Positions 31,901 to 43,828 of a DNA stretch of 64,000 nucleotides are shown one piece after another. The stretch spans positions 42,654,901-42,718,900 of the forward strand of contig CM055096.1 of NCBI GenBank assembly GCA_029204225.1. Reading direction: 5' to 3'. The position numbers and the translations under genes are program-made. This DNA is from Diphasiastrum complanatum (Eukaryota; Streptophyta; Lycopodiopsida; Lycopodiales; Lycopodiaceae). A model generated the notes under the pieces. The model saw only the letters and a program-made list of their open reading frames with translations, did no database searches and had not been told where the DNA came from. Positions within the stretch are counted from its first letter, which is position 1, and the number at the start of each line of letters is the position of its first letter.

Positions 31901-34546
31901 TACCTATGCTGTAATGTAGCAGCAAAAGTTATAGATTGTGACAAAGAAAGAAAATAGAAATAAGCAACATCATACCTAAGAGCCCCCTCAAATACTAGCT
32001 TTGGATTGTGAACAAATCGCATCCAAAGTAAGGTAGGAGAACTCTGTGAACTACTTTGTAAACTTGTAAATGATAATGCCCTTGTCTGCTATGGACTACG
32101 GAAAATGTCCCTTTGTCTTGCCAACAACATCCGATTTATCATAACCTCTTGCTGAAAAACTCTCTAGTCTACTAATCCTTGCCTAGATATATTTTCTCTG
32201 TGCATCTATGGGAATGTAAATGGAATTGCTTACATTACCATAGGTTACTTTGACCCAAAAGGTCGAGAGTTGTGTAACCATGGTCATTTATTATATTAGG
32301 CCTACTAAACTTAGAGTTAGCTAAGTTAGTATGAAATTAACTTGGTAGGGACTCGTGGGTCCACTAGGCCTAATAGTGACATTAAGTACCCCAACTTGAC
32401 ATATTGGAGGTACCTTATTCTTTCTATGTAACCTATAGAAAGTTGGATAGTCAATAGTCAAGTAGTGAGATAGCCAATAGTCAAGTAGTTGGATAGCCAA
32501 TAGTCATGAAGTTAGATAGTCATCTTGGACTACGTATATGTGTGCATCCCATTTGTATGAGATACTTTTGTAAGCAATACTGACTATTCTCCTTGGCTGT
32601 CCACGAGTTTCTACAAGAGGGTTTCTAGCCATCTCTCTCTTTCTTTTGAGAATGCTTTGTGTGACTGAATAGTTAAGATCCTAGATCCTTAGGCTTATAT
32701 TTCTTAAATGGTATCAGAGCCTTTAGGTGATCAGATTGCTTGTAGGAGGGCGCCCAATAGGAAGCTATCTTCTTCCCCTTTTGGTAGCAGAAAATCATCA
32801 AGCTGCTGATTTTTGCACGAGAAGAATCTGTTCATCTTCTTATAACTTTTTTGCAGGAAATTGCAGGGCACCTTCATCTATTTGAGAGCTAGTAGTAGGG
32901 CGCCCATGCTCAAACCAATTGCATGTGATTTTGATTGAATTACATGCTGAAAATTTCAGATGTACTTCTTTGTAGGAGGGCGCCCATCTACAAATGAAGA
33001 TACATGTGTTTTGGACACATTTCTTGCTGAAATTTCCCTGTTGGTGAGCTTGGAGTAGGGCGCTACCATTAGCTCTATATGCACATACTGTGCACTCTTT
33101 TTAGCCACAATTTTCTGGTTTTGGTTTTGACTTCATTTGAAGTCTACCTATTTGTGAGCATTTTGTTTTTTGTGCAGAAATCAGCCACCTATTTCATTAC
33201 TTGTTGAGCAAATTGCATGTGGAGTATTGCAATCTATTGTGCTCATAATTTCAGCGTTGAGGTAGATTTTGTCTTGGAAAGTCTATTTCCTATCTACTAC
33301 AAGCTGATTTTTATGTTAGGGCTAAAGAATCGGACCCTTATTGGTTCTTTATTTATGAAGATAGGTTGGATGGCACAAACTATTCCTTGTGGTGCTACAT
33401 GATAAAGAACCTTCTAATTGCTAAAGGTTTGTGAGAAGTAGTTAATGGTGACGAAGAGAGGCCGCCTACCTTGGCACCTATTACACCATCTAGAATGACT
33501 ACTTCATCATCTACGGAGGTGTCTTCCGATGAGCAAAAGAACGAGATGCACAAGCACATTCCGTTATTGCATTATCAGTGAAGAGATCTATCCTTCCTCA
33601 TATGAGATCATGCAAGATTTCCAAAAGTGCTTGGGAGACTCTTGCCAAGATGTTTCAAGTAAAGAATGCGGCAAAAGTGGTATATCTTCGAAATCAACTT
33701 TCTATCTTGAAGATGCAAGAAAGTGATTTGCTTACAAACATTTGACGAAGATCAAGGATCTGCGAGAGGAGCTTCTTAGTATTGATGAGGTGATTGAGAA
33801 CTCACAATTTGTATCTATTACTCTCTCTTCCTAATTTTTACCTTCCATTTGTGTCATCATTGAGCATTTCTCTTAGGGGACAACAAATCTCCTTCGACGA
33901 ACTTGTTGGCTTACTTCTTTAAGAAGAGCAAACAAGGATCAACTTTGGTGAACAAGAAGATCAAGATTTCTTTGCAAAAGGCAAAGGCAAAGGCAAGTGG
34001 AAAGGGAAGCCTTCTTTCAACACTTCCAAAGGTGATAAAAAATCTAAGGAAGCTCAAGATCAAGGCTCCAAGAAGAAGGGTAAGTGCCACTAGGAATCGT
34101 CTGCTTTTTTGTAAGGAAAATGTCTGTGTGCCGGATAGGGAGGACTTGTGTGCCCAAATCCTAAGTTTGGGCATCACATCAAAGGATGTAGAAGTCAATC
34201 GTTGATAAGAGATAGCTTTGGTAGCCCATTTTATGAAGAGAAAACTTTCCAAACAGCTGAAAAATTCTGGATGATCATTCATTGATGGCAGGAATGATCT
34301 ACAGGAATGATCTTCAATCCCACCAATCAATTGGCAGGAATGATCTTCAGGACAAAACATCATAGCTATCATCACGAGTTTTTAACCAGAAAGGATCATT
34401 TTCTGCAGCAATCAACCGCTTATTATTCGAGCTTGTTATCAGAAAATGAGCTTAATGCTGAACATATCCCTGATGGAGAGACTTGCAAACATTCTAAGCA
34501 GCATTCAGAACCTGATCTGATTCTGAACAATATCATACTGCTGTAA
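22954..34546 (+). CDS. SBP-box (SPL) transcription factor, 4 predicted exons
   Basis: Predicted exons are 22954-23300, 30155-30297, 30829-31383 and, less surely, 34305-34546, giving about 428 residues. The SBP DNA-binding domain spans residues 70-143. Zinc site 1 is C70, C75, C92, H95; zinc site 2 is C111, C114, H118, C130. The overlapping nuclear signal [17 protein letters not shown] is present. The first intron splits the Arg codon in CQQCSR|FH, the conserved SBP-box intron position. SBP proteins bind GTAC-core promoters in the nucleus and control development. The Gly-rich start at 22954 is the first in-frame ATG, but an upstream exon is possible. Exon 3 (LKRARVG to KKAWQKG) is one open frame with a strong GTAAGT donor. 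Exon 4 follows a retrotransposon remnant. No miR156-like site was seen in these exons. Confidence 0.85.
24417..24662 (-). pseudogene. LINE reverse-transcriptase C-terminal remnant
   Basis: The 81-codon minus frame includes [22 protein letters not shown], resembling the end of plant LINE ORF2, where a W-x-x-W-xx-RN motif follows the zinc-binding region. It is short and isolated. The call rests on one motif. Confidence 0.45.
25850..26060 (+). pseudogene. Copia RT/RNase H joined fragments
   Basis: Plus-strand frames give [19 protein letters not shown] (the end of copia RT after YVDD), then, in another frame, [21 protein letters not shown] (RNase H). The roughly 150 residues normally between them are missing, so this is an internally deleted scrap. 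Confidence 0.7.
26230..27112 (-). pseudogene. Ty3/gypsy gag
   Basis: The minus strand starts at an ATG at 27112, with a helical segment [20 protein letters not shown] shift near 26950 leads into the capsid core: [47 protein letters not shown] (the Retrotrans_gag family). A second shift near 26570 leads to [13 protein letters not shown]. Then come a Lys/Ser-rich linker and a degenerate knuckle ([14 protein letters not shown], in which one Cys has become Tyr). Pol is absent. Confidence 0.8.
27736..27981 (-). pseudogene. Copia gag N-terminus
   Basis: The minus frame begins [20 protein letters not shown] and [13 protein letters not shown], the opening of copia gag (LxxxNYxxWKxxM). It then runs into an Ala/Cys-rich and G/C-tract region unlike gag. 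Only the start of the gene remains. Confidence 0.65.
28440..28690. repeat. Degenerate ~75-bp direct repeats
   Basis: Three diverged units share AAGCAAAATCTGAGA-, ATTAACAAGAATTGTAAAAAC- and GGATCT-like blocks. They lie upstream, in minus-strand sense, of the copia gag start at 27981, and are probably a retrotransposon leader. Confidence 0.4.
32271..32706 (+). repeat. Copia 5' LTR
   Basis: Sequence immediately upstream of a perfect copia primer site. It probably starts at TGTGTAACCATGG; the end is slightly eroded (TTCTTAAA instead of a clean CA). It contains a ~24-bp minisatellite (ATAGTCAAGTAGT-type) at 32445-32525. Confidence 0.5.
32709..32721 (+). promoter_or_regulatory. Copia primer-binding site (initiator Met tRNA)
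   Basis: TGGTATCAGAGCC is the standard plant copia primer site complementary to the 3' end of initiator methionine tRNA. Confidence 0.85.
32742..33067 (+). repeat. Leader repeat with GGGCGCCC motifs
   Basis: GTAGGAGGGCGCCC or GTAGGGCGCC recurs at 32742, 32895, 32972 and 33055, spacing about 153 (2x76), 77 and 83 bp. GCTGAAAATTTC-type words lie between. This is a degenerate ~80-bp tandem repeat between the primer site and gag. Confidence 0.65.
33380..34250 (+). pseudogene. Copia gag remnant
   Basis: The plus strand begins [21 protein letters not shown] and [11 protein letters not shown] (copia gag start), then decays through stops. It resumes as [21 protein letters not shown] (the basic linker) and a broken zinc-knuckle-like region near 34090-34190. 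Pol and the 3' LTR are absent. The remnant lies within the last SBP-box intron, on the gene's strand. Confidence 0.65.
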
Positions 34547-36324
34547 AGAGAATTTAACTTTTCTAGGCGCTATTTCGCTGTCGACATATATATGATTGTG
34601 TAGATTATTGCAAAAAAAAGAAGGCCATCGACAACTTCAAGGATCTTCTCCAACATCTATCAAAATGATCCACACTTCTAAGAGAGACAGCTTCACGTGT
34701 CTTCTTCCAACACGCTTTATCAATGTAAGCCTATTCATTCTAGCAAAGAACGGACATGATGCATCTTCTCATCTGTCAATTGTCAGGTTAAGCCGCTCCC
34801 AACAACGGCAAGTTTTTTGAACATAGTATGTTTAAGTCTGATATCAATCATTTTTGAACATAGTATATCTACATCTAATATCAACCATTATTCAGAGGGG
34901 CCTGCCTAGATAAAGCGGTAGCTAGGTAGCTGACAATATCCCTTGGAAAAAATGCTTGCTAACCGTTGTTACTAATGGACCCCAAATAGTAGATACCTAC
35001 CAGCAGAAGCCTTTTGAGGGAACAAAATGCCTGAGAAACATTCAATTATACAAGCAGTAGCTCACAGTAGATCCTCATTCAATTGGTTTGCTGGCTCTAC
35101 TGCAGTTCTCTGTAAAAGATCTGCTACTTTTCATGGTGGGTGTTGTTTTATATGATCATCACTTCTTGTATTCTTTGTGTGATGTTATATTTATGAAGTG
35201 TGGTTCATAACTCGACATCAAAGATGAAAGATTTGCCTTCAGCGTTCGATCAATTTTCTTCACCTTTGATCCAATTTTAGTGGACCTCTAGCCAAATTTC
35301 GTCTTCTCCACAGAAAAAGAGAGGTCTCTCTGCTTCTTTTATCTTGTAAAGTACTGCTCTTCAGTCAGTTGAGAAACATGGCGAGTGTGGGATTACTAAC
35401 CTAGCAATTTATGACACAGTGCTCTAGCAAGGTGAACGTTGCCATGTAGTTGAGAAACTTCCATTTGATGTTTATCAAGACGTACTTAGTTGCAAACCTG
35501 AGGGTATGTTACACACTTTGAGGGGAGAGACTAAGTCACCACACATCCATCTTATCTCTGTTATGCTAGTGAAGTTGTCACATTTGAGTATGTTTATTTC
35601 TACTTTGTGAAGAATGCAAATGATTGCAGTGATTTTGTAAATGGAAACAGCATGATCTAATTCTTGCCTTTATGCTTCAACCACATATCAAAGAAAATTG
35701 AATCCAACTAGAGGGTGAGAGGAATTTTATATGGATTGAGTTCCAAATAAAATTGTTACGTGCATGATGTGCATAGTGCTTAACAGATGCTAACAAACAG
35801 ATAGTAGGATTCCATTTTCTAGGGAAGCCATTAATGGCACATTGACTTGTGCATGGAATGGCATGGACTCTGAGCATGTGCATGAGGATGGAACGACTTT
35901 TCCCATTAGAGTTTCCTGGAACACATCTGTTTTGTGATTGTGTGTTTTTTTTAAAGGTTTTGATATATTCCTAGTGTTTGTAAATTCTTTTAGGCTTAAA
36001 TTTTTGTTTTTGAGTGTTATGAATCCTTTAGATTTCTGATTTTTCAATTTAAAAAACAAAAGAGGGTATGTTTGGATTTTCAAGGCTAGGTCTTATCAAA
36101 TTTAGTATAAACATCAGTGGATTGTAATCAAAACCCTGTCATGTATCTTATACCTTCTGTGTAGCTTTTAATCAGGTTCATACTTTTTAAAAGATGGAAA
36201 TTGGAATGAAACGTTAACATGGAGGAAAAAGGTTTTGCAAAAATGCAGATGTCTTAAAACTTTCCTAGGAAACTTGAAACGTCTCAGATAGATGTATGAG
36301 ATCACCAAGTTCAATCTTCATTAA
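34547..36324. other. Downstream of the SBP-box gene; no gene seen
   Basis: It includes the presumed 3' untranslated region. Other ORFs up to 97 codons show no motif. Confidence 0.4.
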
Positions 36325-36888
36325 GTGGTTTGGCGGAAGGTACTTAGATTAGGATTGGTGTCCAGAATGGCAGCCCTTGTGAGCATTAATGGTTTGTCTA
36401 ATCAAACATGTGCAGAGGATGATGCGGCTTTTTTACATTGCCTTTGGGAGTGTCCTAAGGTCCAGCCAGTCTGGAGGTGGGCTGGAAGACAGTTAAGCAA
36501 AATTAGAGGAAGCAAGGTCACCTTAGAGTGGAAGCAGGCAGTATTCGGTGATAAGTTAGGTGCATGGGCTTCTTCAGATATTGTTTCTGTCTGGAAACTT
36601 CTTAGGGGTATCATATTAGGACAGATATGGCATGCTCGAAAGGGGAAAGTTTATTCGGGCTTACAATGGAGCTCTGGCCAGGTCATTAGGGGAACCTGGG
36701 TGGACTTAATGATGTATGCCATGAAAGACTGGCTCGAAGTGCTGAAAGCTAAAGGATCAGTGCAGCATGCAGAAGCACATGAGCTATGGGCTAGATTTGA
36801 TAGTAAATGGCTTATAAACAGGTTTGCAGGGAGAAGAACTGAATGGAGTATGTCCTGGAAGGATCCGAATGAGGTTCTGCTGGACTAA
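36325..36888 (+). pseudogene. LINE ORF2 C-terminus (zinc-binding RT tail)
   Basis: The 187-codon plus frame shows GLSNQTCAEDDAAFLHCLWE, continuing CPKVQPVWRW. This is the zf-RVT region of plant LINE reverse transcriptases (C-x-x-C...H-x-x-x-x-C), with the first pair reduced to one Cys. ILGQIWHARKGKVYSG follows, matching the helical tail. There is no upstream polymerase domain, so this is a 5'-truncated insertion, as is typical of LINEs. The open frame ends in TAA; no clear poly-A tail follows. Confidence 0.75.
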
Positions 36889-39800
36889 TTGTTACATGGT
36901 ATAAGGGCCCAAAGTCTAACACTAATTCTTACTCTTTGTTTTTCCGAAACTGCACAATCATGCCGTCAGAAGTTTGACCACAGCTACAGTGGATTAGATA
37001 TGATATAGCCAGATTAAAGGCATAGCTTTACTGATCAGTTTCTGTTAGTTGTTTTGGATTCCTGAAGGACCTCAATACGTGGAATTGTATGTACATAAGA
37101 GCCAGAACCAACTGTAACTATAGCTATTTTACAGTTGTATTCGATTATTTAAGAACAATCTTCGAGCCTAATTGTTGCTACTGCTCTGAATCTTACTTAC
37201 TTGAATGTTGAATATCTATGTTATGAGACCTTGAGACACAATGTTCTCTTTCATTTGTTAGTCCACCCAGGTGTAATTCCAATATTTAAATTCTGAGACT
37301 GTCTTAGCATTTGTCCATTGAGAGCATATCTGAATTCCGACAGAGATTTTTATGGCAGTTTGGTAATATATTTGATTTAGACTCATCATGGGAGAGCAGG
37401 TCAGAAAAAGTCTCGCTGTACGTGGCTGATACCTAAACTGCACTAGTGCTTAATCTGTCCTTGAATTTCAATGCCACTATTATAGCTACTATCCAGATGG
37501 TTGTTTTTGATAATGTAGCATGTTAAGAGCCATTGCACAGATCCGAGAGGATCCTAAGTTATATGCAACAACACTCAATTCGCCCGTGGTGCACATCACA
37601 GTAATGCTGAAGCATTATGAAATATCCTTGTAAGTATTTGATTTTATAATTAATATAAAAAATGCCATTATCACTGTCTGTAGTCACTCATGCTGAATAA
37701 GACCTGCTGCTTGCATGAAGCTCAGAAATTGGTGTTTTATCTTGTGCAAAACTTAGAAGCCAGAAGTGGATCAACCCGAAGTGAATCACAAAATAAATAG
37801 AAATTACATTCATAGGTTTATTTGTAGTTTAACGGTAAAATAAGCCAGGACTTAACAAAAAACGAAAGTTTTCTGTTTTGATATATTCATGTTTCTTCAA
37901 CAAAATGGGTGTCTTGGAAGTAATGGTTTTGCCAAGAAATTTCTATTTTATTTTCTCAAGGAAAAACCTTTGTACCCAAGTATATAGTGACATTGCATAA
38001 TTTGCAAAGATGCTTTTACACTTGTCTGAGACGAGAACCATTTGAGTCGAAAGCACCAATAGTGATTTGAATTTTTTTTCTGATATAACATTCATATCCT
38101 GGAAATAATTTTATGCAGATATACATCAATAGCAAAAGAGATCATTACAAATGCAAAAATAAGATATTGTTACGTTTAACAACTATTATTTCCTTTTGAA
38201 AGACATGTGAACCTAAGATTGTTGTGAATGACGTTGAAGGTTTTTGGAATTCTTGTTTTTTGGTTTAGGTGTTGGAAGTTGGGAAAGCATACTAACAATT
38301 TTTTTCTCCTATTACAAAGGAAATAACATCTGTTCAATGAATGGAGAGGTTGTAAATGATGCAAATGAAGGTGAGAACAATGAAGTGGGGATAATGCATG
38401 ATTGCCTATAATAGATATTAATTTTAACTAGAAGTCCTGAGAAACTGAGACAAAAAGTAAAAGCTCAAGATAATAAGTAGAAGGAAGAACATAGAAGATA
38501 GTAAAAGATGTCGAGTTTTTTGGCCTTGCCTTGCAAAGGCAATACTATATGGTGAGGTTGGTCAATCGAGTTTGAAAAATAGTCAACATTAAAGGCTAAA
38601 TGGTGGTGGTGGTCCTAACATTTAAGGTTTGGACCTTTACAGGAAGGCTTAAATAACATGCATGCATGGAAGTGATATGCAATCAATTCATGAACAACAC
38701 GATTGTCCTAGACTGTTTGCATAAAAAAATTTCATGACTTGCATGTGAAAAACACATTTAGTTTGCATGAGAATGAGATGTGTGTGAGCTATTAATGAAT
38801 TCATGCAATGCCTCATTTGTGCATGTGCGCATTAAAATTAGTGCAAATAAATACCAATAGGCTTTTGCTAGTAATACTCGCAGATGAGGTAGATTGCATT
38901 GTACACATGAGGTTGACAACGGAGATAGAGATAAAAATCATGGCCAGATAGAAAGTCATCCAATGTCAAAAATTATAGGACTTCTCAGCTATGTTGAATT
39001 GAAGCTTCAGTTAATAAGGAAGCAAACTATAGATACGTCGTCAACAGTGCCATAATAGTGGCTAGATCAAGCTTTGATTTTAGTCTTTCGATTGTTGTAT
39101 CTTCTTCTTATTCTTCGTTGATGTTGTCACAATAGTTTGCAAATGACGTTTTCTTCCAGGGGCAGGCACAATTGCTAGCTATGATCTTAGGCCTGTGTTG
39201 ATCAACTGGCTCTTTGTGATTCTTACCATTCTTCCTACATGCAACATGAATAATTGCAGTAGCACCAATCAAACAGTCATAGTGATTATAAATGGAGGAT
39301 CAACAATTGCCAAGGTCGACCCCAACTTTCTTTGCGCATGCGGTTTGCCATGATAAGCACAATTAAAGTTCAAGAGTTCTTTCTACTGCTCGATAACTTG
39401 TTATGTTTTCCACTTCCACTTTTTTAGCATTTCAAAGCTGCGTAGCCTTGTGAGAGTTGATATCTTTACATATCGGTTTGGATGATCGTTATTTCTCTTG
39501 TAAAATATATTTGCTTAATGTGTGAAAGCCGTTCGTGAAATCAAAAAGCAACTGAGCTGGTGTCACTTCATTGTCTAACTATGATTAATCAATTTCCAGG
39601 CTTGGGTTAAAGGATTGGTGGCCTCCTGAGAAGTACGAATATGGGACTTGCAGTTGGGGCAATGCATAAGTTATTTCCACATTCTCTTTATATCAGGTTA
39701 TTAGCAAAAGGGATTGCACAATCGATGCAACTATTCTTCAAAACTCAATTCTATACATGAAAACTGGATTACGATCTCACATGTCCATCTTATGCTCAAT

Positions 39801-40259
39801 CCTTCATAATTAAAAGTTTCAAAATAGTCATTGCAATTAAAGTGTTGTCAAGGATATCGCTATTGCATTCACCTAGTTTCTTTTTAAACCACAGTTTTTG
39901 GCCTTGCCTTGCAAAGGCAATACTATGTGTTCAGGTCGGTCATTGGAGTTTGTAACAAAGTGAAAGTTAAAGCATATTATGTGGTTGCTATCTTAAATAG
40001 TATTAAATATGGTCAAAGCTCAAATATTGTGTCTTGTTTTGTTTTTTTGTTTACTTGAGCTATGAAATTGTAGTTATTACACCTTTTGTGACAGATATTA
40101 TTCATCAATAAGTTTTTACCAAGAAGAACTGATCTCTATCAAATTATAATTTTGCGATTGTGTTTTGTTTTGCAGGACATATAGACAATGTCTTTTATAT
40201 TGGATGAAGAAATGATCGATTTTTCAAAGATGCGTCCTAAAGATTACTTTATTGATGGT
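36889..40259. other. Unassigned, with a pair of direct repeats
   Basis: A ~61-bp block containing GGCCTTGCCTTGCAAAGGCAA occurs at 38513-38575 and 39893-39953, with weaker similarity for about 60 bp more. It may mark the ends of an old 1.4-kb element. The TTGCCTTGCAAAGGCAA core forms a 7-bp hairpin. No gene was seen. Confidence 0.45.
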
Positions 40260-40510
40260 TTGTGATCGTTGAATTTCGAATATTGAGAAACTGAGATTAT
40301 GAGAAACTGAGATTCTGAGATTTTCATCGTGTGAATAGTGATCGTGAATACTGTGAATACTGATCCTGAACATTGTGAATACAAATCGTGAATACTGATG
40401 TGAAATTGTGAATATTGAGAAACGTATATTATGAGATACGTGAATATTGTGAGTACATGTTGTGAATATTGATCGTGAATTTTGATTTTGAATATTCTTA
40501 AATACTAAAA
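40260..40510. repeat. GTGAATA-type minisatellite
   Basis: Many diverged copies of GATCGTGAATACTGTGAATA and TTGAGAAACTGAGATTATGAG words, 10-25 bp each. Confidence 0.7.
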
Positions 40511-42522
40511 TACTCTACAACGTGTTCGTGATTAATATGGACTTTCGTAAATACAAATTATGTAAGAACTTTGATCCAAGACATGTTTATAACTTATACA
40601 TCAAGTCTTTGCTTATAAATTTATTCGAGACCTGATTTGTGCATTAGCTTAAGGATACTTTGAACGGATTAAAATTGTTTCAACTTCTATAATTTCACAT
40701 TTTGTCTTAAATTGTCTTTCACTTTTACCTTGAACTTGACTTGATCCATTAGGTTGAAAAAAAATGATCACAACAATATAAAAAACACTTTAAACAAATC
40801 CTAAAATTTTAGGATTCATGCTATTATGACATGGCAAGGCCTTTGTGGTACAATAACACATTGTTCTTGTTTTGCAATTGTTTTCCGAAAAAAGAAGAAG
40901 GTAGAAGCAACAATCACTTTATTAAATGATGCACAGAGAGACCCTAGTTTCCCTTAAAAAATCAAGCCAGGCTTTTACTTTCTAACGCAAACAACTATAG
41001 CATAATAGAGGCTATTTATAGTTTTGTGTTATACGTCATGCATGTAAACTAATTCTAGGGTACTCGCGTGCCACCAACTCACGTCAACAAATTCGGTCAT
41101 ATGTTAGTCCAAATAAAAAGAGAATGTTAGTCCATAAAAAAGAGAACATATTAGCAGTAAGGATTCCCCCTCAACGCGTGGGGGCAATCAAAGGAAAACC
41201 TCAAGGAGGTTTCCCGAACACTACTTACAATGAGTAAATAGGCCAGTCACGTTACATTTTATAGTATCAGCTCATTTATAGTGGCACAAACATCATTAGA
41301 GTCACTACATAGTAGGAGGTCGATATTTTTTCTTTTGTACACTATAAAAGAGTGAGATTGAGTTGTATAAATAATAAAATGTCATTTTTCTCTAGCCTCA
41401 CGGTACTACAAACTTGTCATTAAAAGTGCCACAAACATTATTAGTTTTATGAATCATTGTCTAGAAGCAAGCCAAAATCTAATGTTTCTTTTGCACACTA
41501 TAAAGGAGCAAGATTAAACTGTATAAACAATGAAAGTCATATTTCATCGAGCTTCACAGTACTATAACATTAGCCCTCATTTTTTACAAACTCGTCATAG
41601 ACTAGTGATACTCAGAGAAGCATGATAATAGTTAGTGTTTTCCTAGCATTGTACAATCCCATATGGGATATACCTACTCTTTATCATTTATAATTAAACC
41701 AAGTAATCTTTTTTACTACCCAACTATTGGTGATGTCTATGTGAAACATTAAATGACAATTTTTTGTTAGAAATGGGGTTCTCCGAAGTATATATATGTA
41801 GTAGTGCTATGCTTAATTAGCCTCATATTGAATAAATAAAACACTTTGATATAATTCGAAATCTACCATTGCGTAGTCATACATCTAGTCCAATATTTGG
41901 GTGTGACAAGTTAGACATACTTTTTTTGAAGAGTTGATTGTTGTGTGATGCCATAGCTTTCAAATGTACTATGTGTGTATAGTGGGCACTTTTGCAATCT
42001 TTCCACAAAATCACAAGTATTTATTGACCTAGGGATACAATATTTAATATCACAAAAAAGCTCAGTCATATGTAAGGTATTATTACAACATTTATGTTAC
42101 TTGTGATAGTGCCACAATCTAACTTGGTGAGTCACAAAAAGATGATAAATTTTTGAAAAAACAAAACATGTTCCCACCCTCTTGGTGTGTATGAATGAAC
42201 TTTATATGTTGTGAGGTTGTAGAGTGAGAACTTTAGTGGTTTGGAATTTAGCTTTTTCTTTAAAGATATTTGTTAGGAGCTTCCTTGTGATTGGACTAGC
42301 CTATTGTTAAATCAAAGAGTCTAATGAGTGTCCAATTAGTAAGTTATTGAGTCATCATAAGATAAGAGAGAGCTAAAAACTACTATAACATAACTAAAAC
42401 ACAACAAGAATGAAACAAAACTACAAAACTCTATTCTATTTACATAATGAATACAACAATTTAGAGGCGAGAAAGAGAGGATAAGTTATGCGTGGAGAAG
42501 AGAAAAGATGCAAGGAAGGAGA

Positions 42523-42525
<3 letters not shown>
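40511..42525. other. Unassigned, with a 145-bp tandem duplication
   Basis: Diverged tandem copies start at 41285 and 41430. Each holds CTTTTG(T/C)ACACTATAAA followed by GAG(C)AAGATT and a CTTCACAGTACTA-like end. It resembles LTR promoter sequence, but no partner or primer site was found. Confidence 0.4.

Positions 42526-42619
<94 letters not shown>
42526..42619. repeat. (GA)n microsatellite
   Basis: About 46 GA units. The overlapping Arg-Glu and Ser-Leu repeat ORFs are artefacts. Confidence 0.95.
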
Positions 42620-42621
<2 letters not shown>

Positions 42622-43060
42622 CCAAAAATGCACAGAGTATGGGCCTCATGTACAATGAGAATAATCCCCTTATGTAGTGACATCTTATTGGCTTTCTTAT
42701 TCTCAAGGTAGCTCCAAGTTGACATCATAGAACTTTTCTAAATTATCGAATATGCTATGCCATGATGAGCTTATTCTTTGTGCTATATAAGGTGGGCCTC
42801 ATATATTCAGTATGCTAAGGCCAATGGTTTAGACCTATTTTTGACCAAGCATCTCATTCTTACTAACTCTACAATGTGGCATGGGCCTCAAAGTGGATGG
42901 TATGTCTAGCTATTCAACTCCATGTCACCTCTGCAACAGTGCTTTTGACTGCAAGCCGACTTCAAGTTGTCGAGCTGGATCCCATGCACTTTAGGATAGT
43001 TTCTCTACTCCTTTGATGTAAACAATTTTTTTTGTTGTGTCTCCACCCCACCCCAAATGT

Positions 43061-43200
43061 GTTAGAAGGAATATATCTCTTCTAATACATGACTAGTGCT
43101 TCAGGGCCACAAGTGATTTGTGTCCCCCCCCCCCCCGATGAGTTAGAACGAATATATCCCTTCTAACACATGACTAGTGCTTCAGGGCCACAAGTGACAA
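43061..43200. repeat. 81-bp tandem duplication with hairpin
   Basis: Copies start at 43061 and 43142, separated by a C-run. Each contains the inverted repeat GTTAGAA(G/C)GAATATAT...CTTCTAA(T/C)AC. Confidence 0.75.
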
Positions 43201-43828
43201 CTAGACATTACAAAAGGGCTCTTTGTAATACGGAGAAGTGAGACCTGAGTTAGGGTCAACTTGAGCAAGTTGCTTTAAAGCACTCATTTTCCACCTCAAA
43301 TAAGCTTAAGCTTTGTTGTACTCTATTGACTCCCCTCATGACGAGGAAATTTTTGTATTGTAGGTTTATTCTTGGAGACATCATATAATTCCAAAAAGGA
43401 CATGTCATGGGTGGTTGTTGATAAAATCGAAGTCCATCTACAAGTTGCATGTTCACTCAAATTTTTTCCTTGCAATTGGTGCTCGGAAAATTTGGCATCG
43501 ACTAAGAATGGCACGACAATTTTCCAACAAAAAATGATTCCCTAAAAAATGTGAAAGATGCTGACTTTTGGAAAATCAAGACTTTATGTTTAACAAAAGT
43601 AAAAGTTGCTGGAGGCCAAATTTAAATCTCAAGTTTTCTAGTATGTAGAATTCATTGGTCTTATAATCTATGAAATCATGGAAAGTTTTGCTTCTTGTTA
43701 TGTATACATTTTGACATAAAGAGAGAAGGCAAAGTTCAAGGACAAAGGAAACGTGAAAAAAGGAAGGCCTAAAGGGGAAATTTTATTAGGAACTTAAGAA
43801 TTTGAACATTATAAAACTACGTTAGGAT

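Larger units (their letters stand above)
31384..34304 (+). other. SBP-box intron 3 with inserted copia 5' half
   Basis: The donor is a strong GTAAGT. The acceptor could be any of three near-identical CAG|GAATGATCT sites, of which 34304 keeps the longest open frame. The intron carries a truncated copia (32271-34250); 31400-32270 is unassigned. Confidence 0.45.

Noticed and set aside
42436-42728. Ser-Leu and Arg-Glu repeat ORFs
   Set aside because: Products of the (GA)n microsatellite on both strands.
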